Shown here one piece after another: positions 5,779-12,921 of a stretch of 17,152 bases of DNA. The stretch spans positions 1 to 17,152 of the forward strand of contig DASUKS010000160.1 in the NCBI GenBank assembly GCA_036278595.1, read 5' to 3'. The first letter of the stretch is position 1. Each line of letters begins with the position of its first letter. The stretch comes from JADMII01 sp036278595. Lineage in GTDB: Bacteria; Chloroflexota; Dehalococcoidia; DSTF01; JACRBR01. The position numbers and the translations under genes were made by a program. The notes under the pieces were generated by a model that made no database searches, was not told the DNA's origin, and worked only from the letters and a program-made list of their open reading frames with translations.

Positions 5779-7167
5779 ATGACGACGGAGCAGCTCGATG
5801 CGGACGTGTGCGTCGTCGGCGCGGGCTACGCGGGGCTAACGGCGGCGCGACGGCTGCAGACGGCGGGACTATCGGTCATCGTACTCGAAGCGCGCGACCG
5901 GATCGGCGGTCGCATCTGGACGGAGCGCCTGCCCGGCGGCGCGAGCGTGGACCGCGGCGGCGCGTGGATCGCGCCGCGACACGACGCGATCCTGGCGCTG
6001 GCGGCGGAAGTCGGCGCTCGCACGTACAAGACCTGGGTCGATGGCGCGCACCTGCTCGTCGGCGAAGGGAAGACGCGCCGCTACACGGGCCTCATCCCCA
6101 AGATCAGCCCGCTCGCCGTGGTGACGATTGTTCTGGCGCAGTGGCGCACGGACCGGCTCGCGCGGCAGGTGCCGCTCGATGCGCCATGGGAGGCGGAGCG
6201 CGCGAGCGAGTGGGACGCCCGCTCGGTGGGCTGGTGGGTAGAGCACGTCGGCGTGCGCCGGGGCATCGCGCATGACCTGTTCGAGATGGCGGTGCGCGGA
6301 CTCTTCGCCGCGGACCTCGACGACGTGTCGTTTCTCAACCTGCTGCAGCTCGTGCACTCGCACGGAAGCATCAACACGCTGTTCTCGATTACCGGCGGCG
6401 CGCAGGAGAACATGGTCGAAGGCGGCTTTGGCACGATCGCGGAGCGCGTCGCGGAGCAACTCGGCAACCGCGTGCGTCTGAACACCCCCGTGCGCTCGAT
6501 CTCCCAGTCGGCCGACGGTGTCACGGTCGCGGGCGAAACGGTCACGGTGCGGGCGCAGCACGTCCTTGTGACGGCGCCGCCCGCGCTCGTCGCCGCCATG
6601 AGCTTCGACCCGCCGCTGCCGGCCGATCGCCTCGCGCTCTACCGGCAGGCGGTCGCGGGGCACGAGACGAAGACGCTGCTGGTCTACGACGAGCCGTTCT
6701 GGCGCGCGCGCGGGTTCAGCGGGCAGAGCGCCGAACCAGGGTCGGCGGCGGAGGTCACGATCGATGCGTCGCCAGCGGACGGCAGCGGCGGCGTGCTGGC
6801 GTCTTTCACCTTCGGGCCCGTCGCGCGGCAATTCGACAGCATGTCCGAAGCCGAGCGCCGCGGCGCGGTGCTCACCACGCTCGGCGCGCGGTTCGGCGCG
6901 CGGGCCGCCGCGCCAACCGAGTTCATCGAGACGGCATGGTGGAACGAAGAGTGGTCGCGTGGCTGCAGCATGGCGCACCTGCCGCCGGGGCTGCTGACGC
7001 GCTACGGCCGGTTCTTGCGGGAGCCGCTCGGGCGCGTGCACTGGGCGGGCACGGAGACTGCAACGATCTCCTACGGCGCCGTCGATGGCGCGGTGCGGTC
7101 GGGCGAGCGCGCGGCATCGGAGGTGCTGATTGCGCGCGGGATACGCGAGCGGCAGTTGATGTCGTAG
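5779..7167 (+). CDS. MAO-like FAD-dependent amine oxidase
   Basis: A 462-residue flavoprotein of the monoamine-oxidase family. FAD-binding signatures: VVGAGYAG (residues 13-19 region), Glu37 for the ribose, RIGGR (41-45), and near the C-terminus WAGTETAT with DGAVRSGERAA. By hand alignment with human MAO-B, Lys298 matches the flavin N5-contacting Lys296 and Cys396 (RGCSMAHLPPG) matches Cys397, the covalent FAD attachment residue. The two aromatic-cage tyrosines (398 and 435) correspond to Ser397 and Ala434, so substrate handling must differ. The start is ATG 5779 with AGAAGGA seven bases upstream; ATG 5746 in frame is an alternative. A weak inverted repeat (GATCGG 5724-5729, CCGATC 5739-5744) lies upstream. 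The stop codon directly touches the convergent tRNA-Leu. Confidence 0.9.
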   Translation: MTTEQLDADVCVVGAGYAGLTAARRLQTAGLSVIVLEARDRIGGRIWTERLPGGASVDRGGAWIAPRHDAILALAAEVGARTYKTWVDGAHLLVGEGKTRRYTGLIPKISPLAVVTIVLAQWRTDRLARQVPLDAPWEAERASEWDARSVGWWVEHVGVRRGIAHDLFEMAVRGLFAADLDDVSFLNLLQLVHSHGSINTLFSITGGAQENMVEGGFGTIAERVAEQLGNRVRLNTPVRSISQSADGVTVAGETVTVRAQHVLVTAPPALVAAMSFDPPLPADRLALYRQAVAGHETKTLLVYDEPFWRARGFSGQSAEPGSAAEVTIDASPADGSGGVLASFTFGPVARQFDSMSEAERRGAVLTTLGARFGARAAAPTEFIETAWWNEEWSRGCSMAHLPPGLLTRYGRFLREPLGRVHWAGTETATISYGAVDGAVRSGERAASEVLIARGIRERQLMS

Positions 7168-7254
7168 TGGTGCCGGGGGTGGGGGTCGAACCCACACGCC
7201 CTCGCGGGCGGCGGATTTTAAGTCCGCTGCGTCTGCCGATTTCGCCACCCCGGC
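7168..7254 (-). tRNA. tRNA-Leu (UAA anticodon)
   Basis: Read on the minus strand, the 87 nt fold as a class-II tRNA. The acceptor is GCCGGGG/CCCCGGC with discriminator A and an encoded CCA at 7170-7168. The D-arm contains GGC, the anticodon stem is GCGGA/TCCGC with loop CTTAAAA (anticodon UAA), the long variable arm has GCCC/GGGC, and the T-arm is GTGGG-TTCGACC-CCCAC. The 5' end is at 7254. A possible -10 (TAAACT, reverse of 7290-7295) lies 35 nt upstream of the 5' end, with a GC-only hairpin (7266-7272/7278-7284) in the leader. The CCA end is immediately adjacent to the amine-oxidase stop codon, with no spacer. Confidence 0.97.
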
Positions 7255-7361
7255 CGGATCGCGACGCGCGCCTTCCGGGCGCGCAGCACAGTTTATCGGG
7301 CACCGGCACCGGCCGGGCGGTCAGGGGCGCACCTGACAGGTGCAGGCAAGAAGGCGATCCG

Positions 7362-7415
7362 TGCGCAGCGACAGAAGGGGCGGCACTCATGGTGCCGCCC
7401 CTTCTGCTCTGCGCA
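7362..7415 (-). terminator. Strong hairpin downstream of the CHRD-like gene
   Basis: A perfect 15-bp stem: 7372-7386 pairs with 7392-7406 (core AAGGGGCGGCAC/GTGCCGCCCCTT) around a 5-nt loop. It is wrapped by a second 7-bp pairing of TGCGCAG (7362-7368) with CTGCGCA (7409-7415). It lies 46 bp past the stop of the secreted CHRD-like gene and before tRNA-Leu, both on the minus strand. No T-run follows on either strand, so it is an atypical terminator or an RNA-stabilising/bidirectional hairpin. Confidence 0.5.
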
Positions 7416-7451
7416 GCGCTGGTGAGCGCTGTGTTGTTCGTGACGCCGCGG

Positions 7452-8534
7452 TTACGGCGTCGGCGTCTCCACCGGCGTCCCCGAGCTGCTCGTCCCGCTG
7501 GACGATGGCGTCATGGAACCCGTGCCGGCGGTTTCGCTCGCGCTCGCCGTCTTGCTGGCGGACGGCGTCGTGGCCGCGCCACCGACGCCTGCGCCTGGCG
7601 TCTGGCCCGCGACCGGCGTGCCGAGCGCACCAGTCGCAGCACCCTGCTGGATCTCACCGCAGGCGACGGGAGCCGTCGGGTCGAAGGTGCCGTTCACGAC
7701 CATGCCCTGCAGCACGACGACGTCCTTTGTCAGCGTCAGCGGCTGGCCGCTCGCCGGCGTCGTCGCGGCGCCCGGCGTCGAGATGCCACCCGGTGCCGAG
7801 CTGCCCGCCGGCGGCGTCACGGCGGAGCTGGTGCCCGGCGTCGCCGTGAGGGACGTGATGCTCGTTGCCGGCGTGTTCGTCGGCGTGCCGGAAGAGCTGC
7901 TCGTGCCGCTCGCCGATGGGGTGCTGGATGAACTGCTGCTCACGTTCGCGTTCTGGAACACGTTGGCGTAGAGGATCTGGCCGCTGCCGGTGGCGACCGG
8001 GAACTGCTGCTGCGTCAGCGCCATCACCGCCGGGCCGTACGACGACTCACCCTGGATCGCGCTGATGATGTTGGCGGTGCTGCTCGCGCCGCTCGCCGAT
8101 GGCGTCCCGGATGTGCTCGTGCCGTTACTGCTCGAGCTGCCCGATGTCGACGTTGGCGACGAACTGCCGGATGACGGCGTCGTTGTGGAGGAACTGCCGG
8201 AGCTGCCCGACGTGGGACAGCTGGCCGAGCCGCTGCTCATCTGGTGGATGTTCTGCGCATGCATCTGCCCGGGCGTCAGCCCCTGTGCCTGCACCTGCGC
8301 GCCGAGCTGGCCGTCCACGACCGAGATCGCAACCGTGCCGCTCACGCCCGAGTCGTTCAGCGGCTTCAGGTCAGCGTGGAACTGCTGCACGCTCGCGCTG
8401 CCGCTCGAAGGCGTCCCGGAGGACGGCGTCGGCGAACTACTCGACGATGTCGGGCTGCCCTGCTGGCCGAAGGCGACACCGATGATCGCCAGCGCGGCGA
8501 TGGCGGTGAGTCCCGGGATGAACCACTTCTTCAT
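7452..8534 (-). CDS. Secreted Ser/Thr-rich protein with interrupted CHRD-like domain
   Basis: A 360-residue protein with an N-terminal signal (MKKWFIPG then a hydrophobic run to about residue 23), likely secreted or membrane-anchored. Three ordered blocks resemble one CHRD-like beta domain seen in actinobacterial and Chloroflexota secreted proteins. They are residues 49-108 (ending GLTPGQMHAQNIHQ and CPTS), 153-198 (YGPAVMALTQQQFPVA) and 264-297 (VVVLQGMVVNGTFDPTAPVACGE). They are separated by Ser/Thr/Gly/Pro-rich stretches at 109-152 and 199-263, and followed by a similar tail at 298-360. Cys106 and Cys292 could form a disulfide joining the outer blocks. ATG 8534 has AGGAG six bases upstream. 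The function is unknown; heavy glycosylation or a cell-surface spacer role is possible. The low-complexity DNA contains repeated CTCGCCGATGG-type motifs. Confidence 0.8.
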   Translation of the reverse strand: MKKWFIPGLTAIAALAIIGVAFGQQGSPTSSSSSPTPSSGTPSSGSASVQQFHADLKPLNDSGVSGTVAISVVDGQLGAQVQAQGLTPGQMHAQNIHQMSSGSASCPTSGSSGSSSTTTPSSGSSSPTSTSGSSSSNGTSTSGTPSASGASSTANIISAIQGESSYGPAVMALTQQQFPVATGSGQILYANVFQNANVSSSSSSTPSASGTSSSSGTPTNTPATSITSLTATPGTSSAVTPPAGSSAPGGISTPGAATTPASGQPLTLTKDVVVLQGMVVNGTFDPTAPVACGEIQQGAATGALGTPVAGQTPGAGVGGAATTPSASKTASASETAGTGSMTPSSSGTSSSGTPVETPTP

Positions 8535-8892
8535 GTTTGCTCCTCGCGGTCTGTCGTACCTGTGTCATCTGCTGTCATCTGCGTTCTGGTCCGGCTCGCT
8601 CCTGCTCGCGCGGTCTTTCGCTCATAAGCGCAACTCCTTTACCCGGCGATGTCCTTGTCCGTATCCCTGAGCCTGCCGGCTCGTCGTGTTGTCCGTGGCG
8701 CCGACGCGCGCCGCTTCGGCGCAAAGACTCGACGCATCCTAGGCAGGTGGGGAGCGCCGGGCGCATAGCCCCGGCAAGAGAGGCGGGAAGCGTTGTCATT
8801 CAAATGAAGCCCGAGGCTCTGGACGGTGCCCCGTATGCGATACATCGTTCCCGAGAAGCGGGCCCACACCGCGGGCGTGATACGATCGTCAG
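8535..8892. other. 358-bp divergent intergenic region
   Basis: No recognised gene. On the minus strand, a 16-codon reading frame (8575-8625) starts with ATG eight bases after AAAGGAG and ends 40 bp before the CHRD-like gene; it could be a leader peptide or chance. Other structure: a tandem TGTCATCTGC repeat (8563-8572, 8573-8582), hairpins GAGCC/GGCTC (8669-8682) and GCGCCG/CGGCGC (8708-8722), a GGGG/CCCC-flanked palindrome near 8749-8773, and an AT-rich inverted repeat TCATT-CA-AATGA (8796-8807) that could be an operator. Confidence 0.35.
8881..8886 (+). promoter_or_regulatory. Putative -10 giving a leaderless transcript
   Basis: TACGAT ends six bases before the GTG at 8893, which would place the transcription start at or next to the start codon. 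No Shine-Dalgarno precedes the GTG. The -35 position shows no consensus. Confidence 0.45.
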
Positions 8893-9285
8893 GTGCGAGC
8901 GCTCGTCGCGGTCCCTGACCTGCTGTTCCAGAGCCGGATCGATGGCGCGTTGAGGGCGCTCGGCATCGCCTGGGACGCGGTCGGGCCTGGCGCGGATGCC
9001 GGCGGCGGCGAGCGCGAAGCGGGGCTGCTCGTTGTCGACCTGCAGGCGGAAGGTGTTGATGCACCGGCGCTCGTTCGCGGCGCGAAGGCCCGCGGCGGCG
9101 TGGTGCTCGCCTTCGGTCGGCACACCGATGCGGCCGCTTTGCGGGCGGCACGCGACGCCGGCGCGGACATCGTCGTGGCGCGGTCGCAGCTCGCCGAAGA
9201 GCTGCCGGAGCTGCTCGACCGGTTGCTTGCGGCGGCCGGCTGGACGGGTGCCGGCGGCGCACGGGGCGGCGTGGACGAGAACTAG
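8893..9285 (+). CDS. Degenerate receiver-like (pseudo-receiver) protein
   Basis: A 130-residue protein with the alternating beta/alpha pattern of a response-regulator receiver: ALVAVPDLLFQ, LLVVDLQ, VVLAFGRHTD, AGADIVVARSQL and a final amphipathic helix. Asp49 sits where the phospho-acceptor would be. The acidic pair of the first strand is reduced to one Asp (Asp9), the conserved Thr/Ser after strand four is replaced by Gly, and the conserved Lys before Pro in strand five is replaced (ARS). Phosphorylation is therefore doubtful, and there is no output domain. The GTG start at 8893 is supported by a -10 six bases upstream, consistent with leaderless expression. gatB follows after 58 bp but has its own promoter. 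The role is unknown; it may be a protein-protein regulator. Confidence 0.65.
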   Translation: MRALVAVPDLLFQSRIDGALRALGIAWDAVGPGADAGGGEREAGLLVVDLQAEGVDAPALVRGAKARGGVVLAFGRHTDAAALRAARDAGADIVVARSQLAEELPELLDRLLAAAGWTGAGGARGGVDEN

Positions 9286-9290
9286 AGCGA

Positions 9291-9319
9291 TTGTGAGCGA
9301 GATCCGGCGCTGATATGAT
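9291..9319 (+). promoter_or_regulatory. Sigma-70-type promoter of gatB
   Basis: TTGTGA at 9291-9296 and TATGAT at 9314-9319 with an ideal 17-bp spacer. The predicted start near 9326 leaves a leader of about 18 nt before ATG 9344. It is the best two-box promoter seen in the window and lies directly after the stop codon of the upstream gene. Confidence 0.6.
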
Positions 9320-9343
9320 GCGCGTGGCGGGCAACCAAGGCGT

Positions 9344-10837
9344 ATGACTTCCATTCCGGCCACGCGCTACGAGACCATCATCGGGCTCGAAGTCCACGTC
9401 CAACTGCTGACGAGGCGGAAGATGTTCTGCGGCTGCAGCGCCGACTACGCCGACGCGCCCCCGAACACCCACGTCTGCCCCGTCTGCATGGCCCTACCCG
9501 GCGTACTGCCCGTCATCAATGAGAAGGCCGTCGAGTACACGGTGATGACCGCGCTGGCGCTGAACTGCGCCATTCCGTCGTTCTCGAAGTTCGACCGAAA
9601 GAACTACCCCTATCCTGACCTCCTCAAGGGCTACCAGATCTCGCAGTTCGATCTGCCGCTCTCGAAGGACGGGTGGCTCGAGGTCGAGCCGGAGGGTGGA
9701 GAGACGCGCCGCGTCGGCGTCACTCGTGTGCACCTCGAGGAGGACACCGCGCGTCTGACGCATCGGACCGACGGCTCAGGCGAGGGCTATTCCCTGCTCG
9801 ACCTGAACCGCTCGGGCGTGCCGCTCATGGAGATCGTCAGCGAGCCCGACATGCGCTCACCGGAGGAGGCGCGCGCGTACCTGGTGAAGCTGCGCCAGAT
9901 CCTGCGGTACATCGGCGTGAGCAAGGCGAACATGGAGGAAGGCAACTTCCGCTGTGACGCCAACATCTCGCTGCGGCCGGCCGGCGCATCGGCGCTTGGT
10001 GCGAAGGTCGAAGTGAAGAACATGAACAGCTTCCGGGCGGTAGAGAACGCGCTCCGGTTCGAGGTCGAGCGTCAGACGAACGCGCTCGACGCCGGGGAGC
10101 GCATCGCCCAGGAGACGCGGGGCTGGGTCGAAGGCCAGGGGACGGTGAGTCAGCGCTCGAAGGAAGAGGCGCACGACTACCGCTACTTCCCGGAGCCGGA
10201 TCTCCCGCCGGTGACGCTCACGCCGGCGCGCGTCGAGGAGATCCGGGCGTGCCTCCCCGAGCTGCCGGACGCGCGGAGGCGCCGCTTCGAGGAGGAGTAC
10301 CGCCTGCCGCCGTACGAGGCGAACCTGCTGACGGAGACGCGTGCTCGCGCGGACTATTACGAGGAGGCGCTCGCGCCCGTACGGTCGAAGGATGCCGCGA
10401 CACGCGAGCGGTACGCGCGGGACATCGCGAACTGGATGATTGGTGAACTCGCACGCCTGCTGAACGCGAGCGGATTGGAAATCGAAGATGCACGGATATC
10501 GCCGCAGGATCTGTGTGGTATAGTCGCGCTGGTCGAGTCGGGGACGGTCGCGGGGCCCGCAGCCAAGGCGGCGTTCGAGGAGATGTTCCGGAGCGGGAAG
10601 GCCCCGGGCGACGTGGTGCGCGAGCTGGGGCTCGAGCAGATCAGCGGGTCAGACGAGATCGCTGATCTCGTGGCGGCGGTGCTTGAGGCGAATCAGAAGC
10701 CGGTCGCCGAGTACCGCGCAGGGAAGCAGGAGGCGCTGAAGTTCCTCGTCGGGCAGGCAATGCGACAGTCGCGCGGACGCGCGAACCCCGCGGTGCTGAC
10801 GGAGATGCTTACGGCGAAGCTCCGGGAAAAGGCATAG
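9344..10837 (+). CDS. gatB: Asp-tRNA(Asn)/Glu-tRNA(Gln) amidotransferase subunit B
   Basis: A 497-residue GatB, the tRNA-binding and kinase/transamidation subunit of GatCAB. The complex converts misacylated Glu-tRNA(Gln) or Asp-tRNA(Asn) into the amidated form in the cytoplasm. Family signatures: IIGLEVHVQL, the zinc cysteines of MFCGCS (Cys29, Cys31) and NTHVCPVCMALPG (Cys45, Cys48), FDRKNYPYPDLLKGYQISQ, HLEEDTARLTH, DLNRSGVPLMEIVSEPD, EEGNFRCDANISLRP and RYFPEPDLPP. The C-terminal helical domain and YqeY-like tail (about 350-497) are complete. Length is normal. The ATG at 9344 has only a weak AAGG ribosome site but begins where the family does. gatA and gatC are not adjacent, so the subunits are dispersed in this genome. 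yvcK follows after 47 bp and may be cotranscribed. Confidence 0.97.
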   Translation: MTSIPATRYETIIGLEVHVQLLTRRKMFCGCSADYADAPPNTHVCPVCMALPGVLPVINEKAVEYTVMTALALNCAIPSFSKFDRKNYPYPDLLKGYQISQFDLPLSKDGWLEVEPEGGETRRVGVTRVHLEEDTARLTHRTDGSGEGYSLLDLNRSGVPLMEIVSEPDMRSPEEARAYLVKLRQILRYIGVSKANMEEGNFRCDANISLRPAGASALGAKVEVKNMNSFRAVENALRFEVERQTNALDAGERIAQETRGWVEGQGTVSQRSKEEAHDYRYFPEPDLPPVTLTPARVEEIRACLPELPDARRRRFEEEYRLPPYEANLLTETRARADYYEEALAPVRSKDAATRERYARDIANWMIGELARLLNASGLEIEDARISPQDLCGIVALVESGTVAGPAAKAAFEEMFRSGKAPGDVVRELGLEQISGSDEIADLVAAVLEANQKPVAEYRAGKQEALKFLVGQAMRQSRGRANPAVLTEMLTAKLREKA

Positions 10838-10884
10838 GACGTGCGTAAGCGGGGAGGCGTCGCCGAGCACGCGGAGCACAGGGG

Positions 10885-12228
10885 GTGCGCATGCGCCGTC
10901 TGATCCGCGATCCCAGCTTCATCAAGTGGTTTTACTTCGGGATGCACATCAAGCGGTGGCTGCTGCTGCTGCTGATCGGCGTCTCGATCATGGGGCTGGG
11001 CTTCGGCTACTTCCTGCGCGAAGTCTACGTTTCTTACACCTTCCCGGCGTTCATGTACTACGTGACGCTGCAGTTCCTCCCGCGTCTCTTCCGCGGCATC
11101 CTCTTCGTCAGCGCCGCGCTCGCGATCATCGGATTCTCCGTGTGGAAGCTCAATTCGTCGCTGCTCTCGGCGTTCATCAAGCCGGAGCGCAACGAGAGCA
11201 TCGTCGACATCATCTACAACCATCGCTACCTGCGCCGCGGCCCCAAGATCGTGGCGATCGGCGGCGGCACCGGCCTTTCGACTCTACTGCGCGGGCTGAA
11301 GGAGTACACCGGAAACATCACCGCGATCGTCTCGATCGCGGATGACGGCGGCAGCTCGGGTCGTCTGCAGCGCGAGCTCGGGGTGCTTCCCCCGGGCGAC
11401 ATCCGCAAGAACATCGCCGCGCTCGCCGACGCCGAGCCGCTGATGTCGCGCTTGTTCGAGTACCGCTTCGAGGAGGGCGAAGGTCTCGGCGGCCACAGCT
11501 TCGGCAACCTGTTCATCGTCGCGATGACGGAAGTCGCCGGGAACTTCGAGGAGGCGGTGCGCGAGACGAGCCGCGTCCTTGCGGTGCGCGGGCAGATCCT
11601 GCCGGCAACGCTCTCCGCACTGACGATCTGCGCGAAGACGGAGGACGGGACCGTCGTGCGCGGCGAGTCGAGCATCACCGAGCACGGGCACGTGAAGGAA
11701 GTCTTCCTCGACCCGCCGACGATCCAGGCGAACCCGGACGCGATCCGCGCGATCCTGAACGCGGACCTCATCGTCTGTGGGCCGGGGAGCCTGATGACGA
11801 GTGTGCTGCCGAACCTGCTCGTCGAGGGCATCCGGCGTGCGATCGAGGTTTCACCCGCGCTCAAGGTGTACGTGTGCAACGTCGCGACGCAGCACGGGGA
11901 GACGGACGAGTTCCGGGTGAGCGACCACTACCGGATCGTCAAGGACCACCTGAAGGTGAGCCCGTTCGACTTCGTGCTCGCCAACAGCAACACCGATGCG
12001 GTGCTTCCCGAGGCGTGGCACTCCGAGCCGGTGAAGATCGATGACATGACGCTGAACGGCGCGCGCGTCGTCAAGTCGGACGTGGTCGACGAAGAGCACC
12101 GCTACCGCCATGACTCGAAGAAGCTCGCCGACGCGCTCGTGCGCCTCTACTACGAACGCAACGCGGCTCCCGAGCCGGAACCGGCCCCCGTGGCCGAGTC
12201 GGCGGCGCAGGAAGCCGGCGTCGGGTAG
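10885..12228 (+). CDS. yvcK: YvcK/CofD-family gluconeogenesis factor with membrane anchor
   Basis: A 447-residue protein. The C-terminal two thirds is a YvcK (CofD-like) Rossmann domain: VAIGGGTGLSTLLRGLK (about 123-139), IVSIADDGGSSGRLQ, GVLPPGDIRKNIAALAD, GGHSFGNLFIVA, CGPGSLMTSVLPNLLV and CNVATQHGETDEF. Characterised YvcK proteins bind UDP-sugars and affect gluconeogenic growth and cell-wall synthesis. The N-terminal 115 residues add two hydrophobic segments (about 25-44 and 70-88) separated by an aromatic-rich stretch; Bacillus YvcK lacks these, so this one should be membrane-tethered. The C-terminus ends in a Pro/Glu/Ala tail. GTG 10885 (GGAG nine bases upstream) is taken as the start; ATG 10891, two codons later, is an equal candidate. 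It ends 12 bp from the convergent winged-helix gene. Confidence 0.92.
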   Translation: MRMRRLIRDPSFIKWFYFGMHIKRWLLLLLIGVSIMGLGFGYFLREVYVSYTFPAFMYYVTLQFLPRLFRGILFVSAALAIIGFSVWKLNSSLLSAFIKPERNESIVDIIYNHRYLRRGPKIVAIGGGTGLSTLLRGLKEYTGNITAIVSIADDGGSSGRLQRELGVLPPGDIRKNIAALADAEPLMSRLFEYRFEEGEGLGGHSFGNLFIVAMTEVAGNFEEAVRETSRVLAVRGQILPATLSALTICAKTEDGTVVRGESSITEHGHVKEVFLDPPTIQANPDAIRAILNADLIVCGPGSLMTSVLPNLLVEGIRRAIEVSPALKVYVCNVATQHGETDEFRVSDHYRIVKDHLKVSPFDFVLANSNTDAVLPEAWHSEPVKIDDMTLNGARVVKSDVVDEEHRYRHDSKKLADALVRLYYERNAAPEPEPAPVAESAAQEAGVG

Positions 12229-12240
12229 CCCGCACGGCAT

Positions 12241-12921
12241 TCACCGCGCCGGCGCGGCGAGCGCACGCAATCCCTTCACCGCAACATCGATCAGTTCGGG
12301 CGGGATCTTCCAGTCGCCGGGCGACCAGCGCGGGAAGGTCCGCAGGGCCTCGTAGTTGATCGTGTACTCATTGCGCCGGCCGTTGCGTGTGCGCCCGATG
12401 ACGGACTCATCTTCGAGCTGGTTCAGGAGGGCGACGATCGCGCGCTCGGTGACGCCGACGCTCGCCGCCATCTCGCGCACTGTCGATTCGCGGTCGAGCG
12501 CGATCGAGAGCAGCAGCAGCGCGTGGTTCGTCAGGAAGCCCCAACGGCCCATCTGCGGCTCGAGCGCGCCGGAATCGACGCCGCCCGCCTTCGGTGCCGT
12601 GCTGGTGGCGTTGCCGTTTGTCCTGGCGATAGTGAGCAGGGTGGTCACGAGACCATCGACGAACTCGCGTGGCGTCAACGGCGCCGTGCCCCTGCGGCGA
12701 TACGCCGCGAGCTGCGCGAAGTTCACGGCGTACGTGTTGCGTCGGCCCGCGCGGTGGCGTTCGACGATGCGGTCTTCGTCAAGCTCGCGCAGGATGGCGA
12801 GCGTCGCGCGCTCGGTGACGCCGACGCCGGCGGAGATCTCGCGCACGGTCGAGTCGTGATGCCGCGTGACATAAATCAGCACGAGCGCGTGGTTGGTGAG
12901 GAATCCCCAGCTTCGCGTCAT
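12241..12921 (-). CDS. Tandem winged-helix transcriptional regulator
   Basis: A 226-residue protein containing two copies of the same winged-helix DNA-binding domain, residues about 5-75 and 127-197. Both copies begin WGFLTNHAL, continue STVRE and VGVTERA (recognition region), and end in a GRRN wing followed by a Tyr-x-x-Asn strand. By eye about half the aligned residues are identical. They are joined by a linker of about 50 residues whose first part (PREFVDGLVTTLL) looks helical. Single-domain relatives resemble MarR/ArsR-type regulators. Two domains in one chain would let one polypeptide bind a pseudo-palindromic site. ATG 12921 has GGGAG six bases upstream and is preferred over a TTG at 12954. 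The target is unknown. An inverted repeat about 115 bp upstream is a candidate autoregulatory site. Confidence 0.85.
   Translation of the reverse strand: MTRSWGFLTNHALVLIYVTRHHDSTVREISAGVGVTERATLAILRELDEDRIVERHRAGRRNTYAVNFAQLAAYRRRGTAPLTPREFVDGLVTTLLTIARTNGNATSTAPKAGGVDSGALEPQMGRWGFLTNHALLLLSIALDRESTVREMAASVGVTERAIVALLNQLEDESVIGRTRNGRRNEYTINYEALRTFPRWSPGDWKIPPELIDVAVKGLRALAAPAR

Noticed and set aside
5869..7248. A 459-codon minus-strand frame opposite the amine oxidase and running through tRNA-Leu.
   Set aside because: It is the antisense shadow of a motif-rich FAD enzyme and crosses a tRNA gene.
7168..7254. tRNA-Leu as an integration (att) site.
   Set aside because: No integrase, no duplicated tRNA 3' fragment and no foreign-looking genes were seen on either side.
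7452..8534. The repeats in the Ser-rich coding region as a possible CRISPR-like or satellite array.
   Set aside because: Repeat units are irregular, in frame and codon-sized, and explained by low-complexity protein sequence. There are no constant repeats with unique spacers.
8715..8775. A GCGCAAAG...GG...AGC pattern on the plus strand resembling parts of a cyclic-di-GMP-I riboswitch.
   Set aside because: The upstream GGCAAACC half and the tetraloop receptor are missing and the helices do not pair as required. A covariance-model search would settle it.
8639..9472. A 277-codon minus-strand frame spanning the intergenic gap and the receiver-like gene.
   Set aside because: Low-complexity Arg/Pro/Ala content, antisense to two supported genes, and no motif. 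Its end is next to a ribosome site at 8630-8640, but that alone does not support it.
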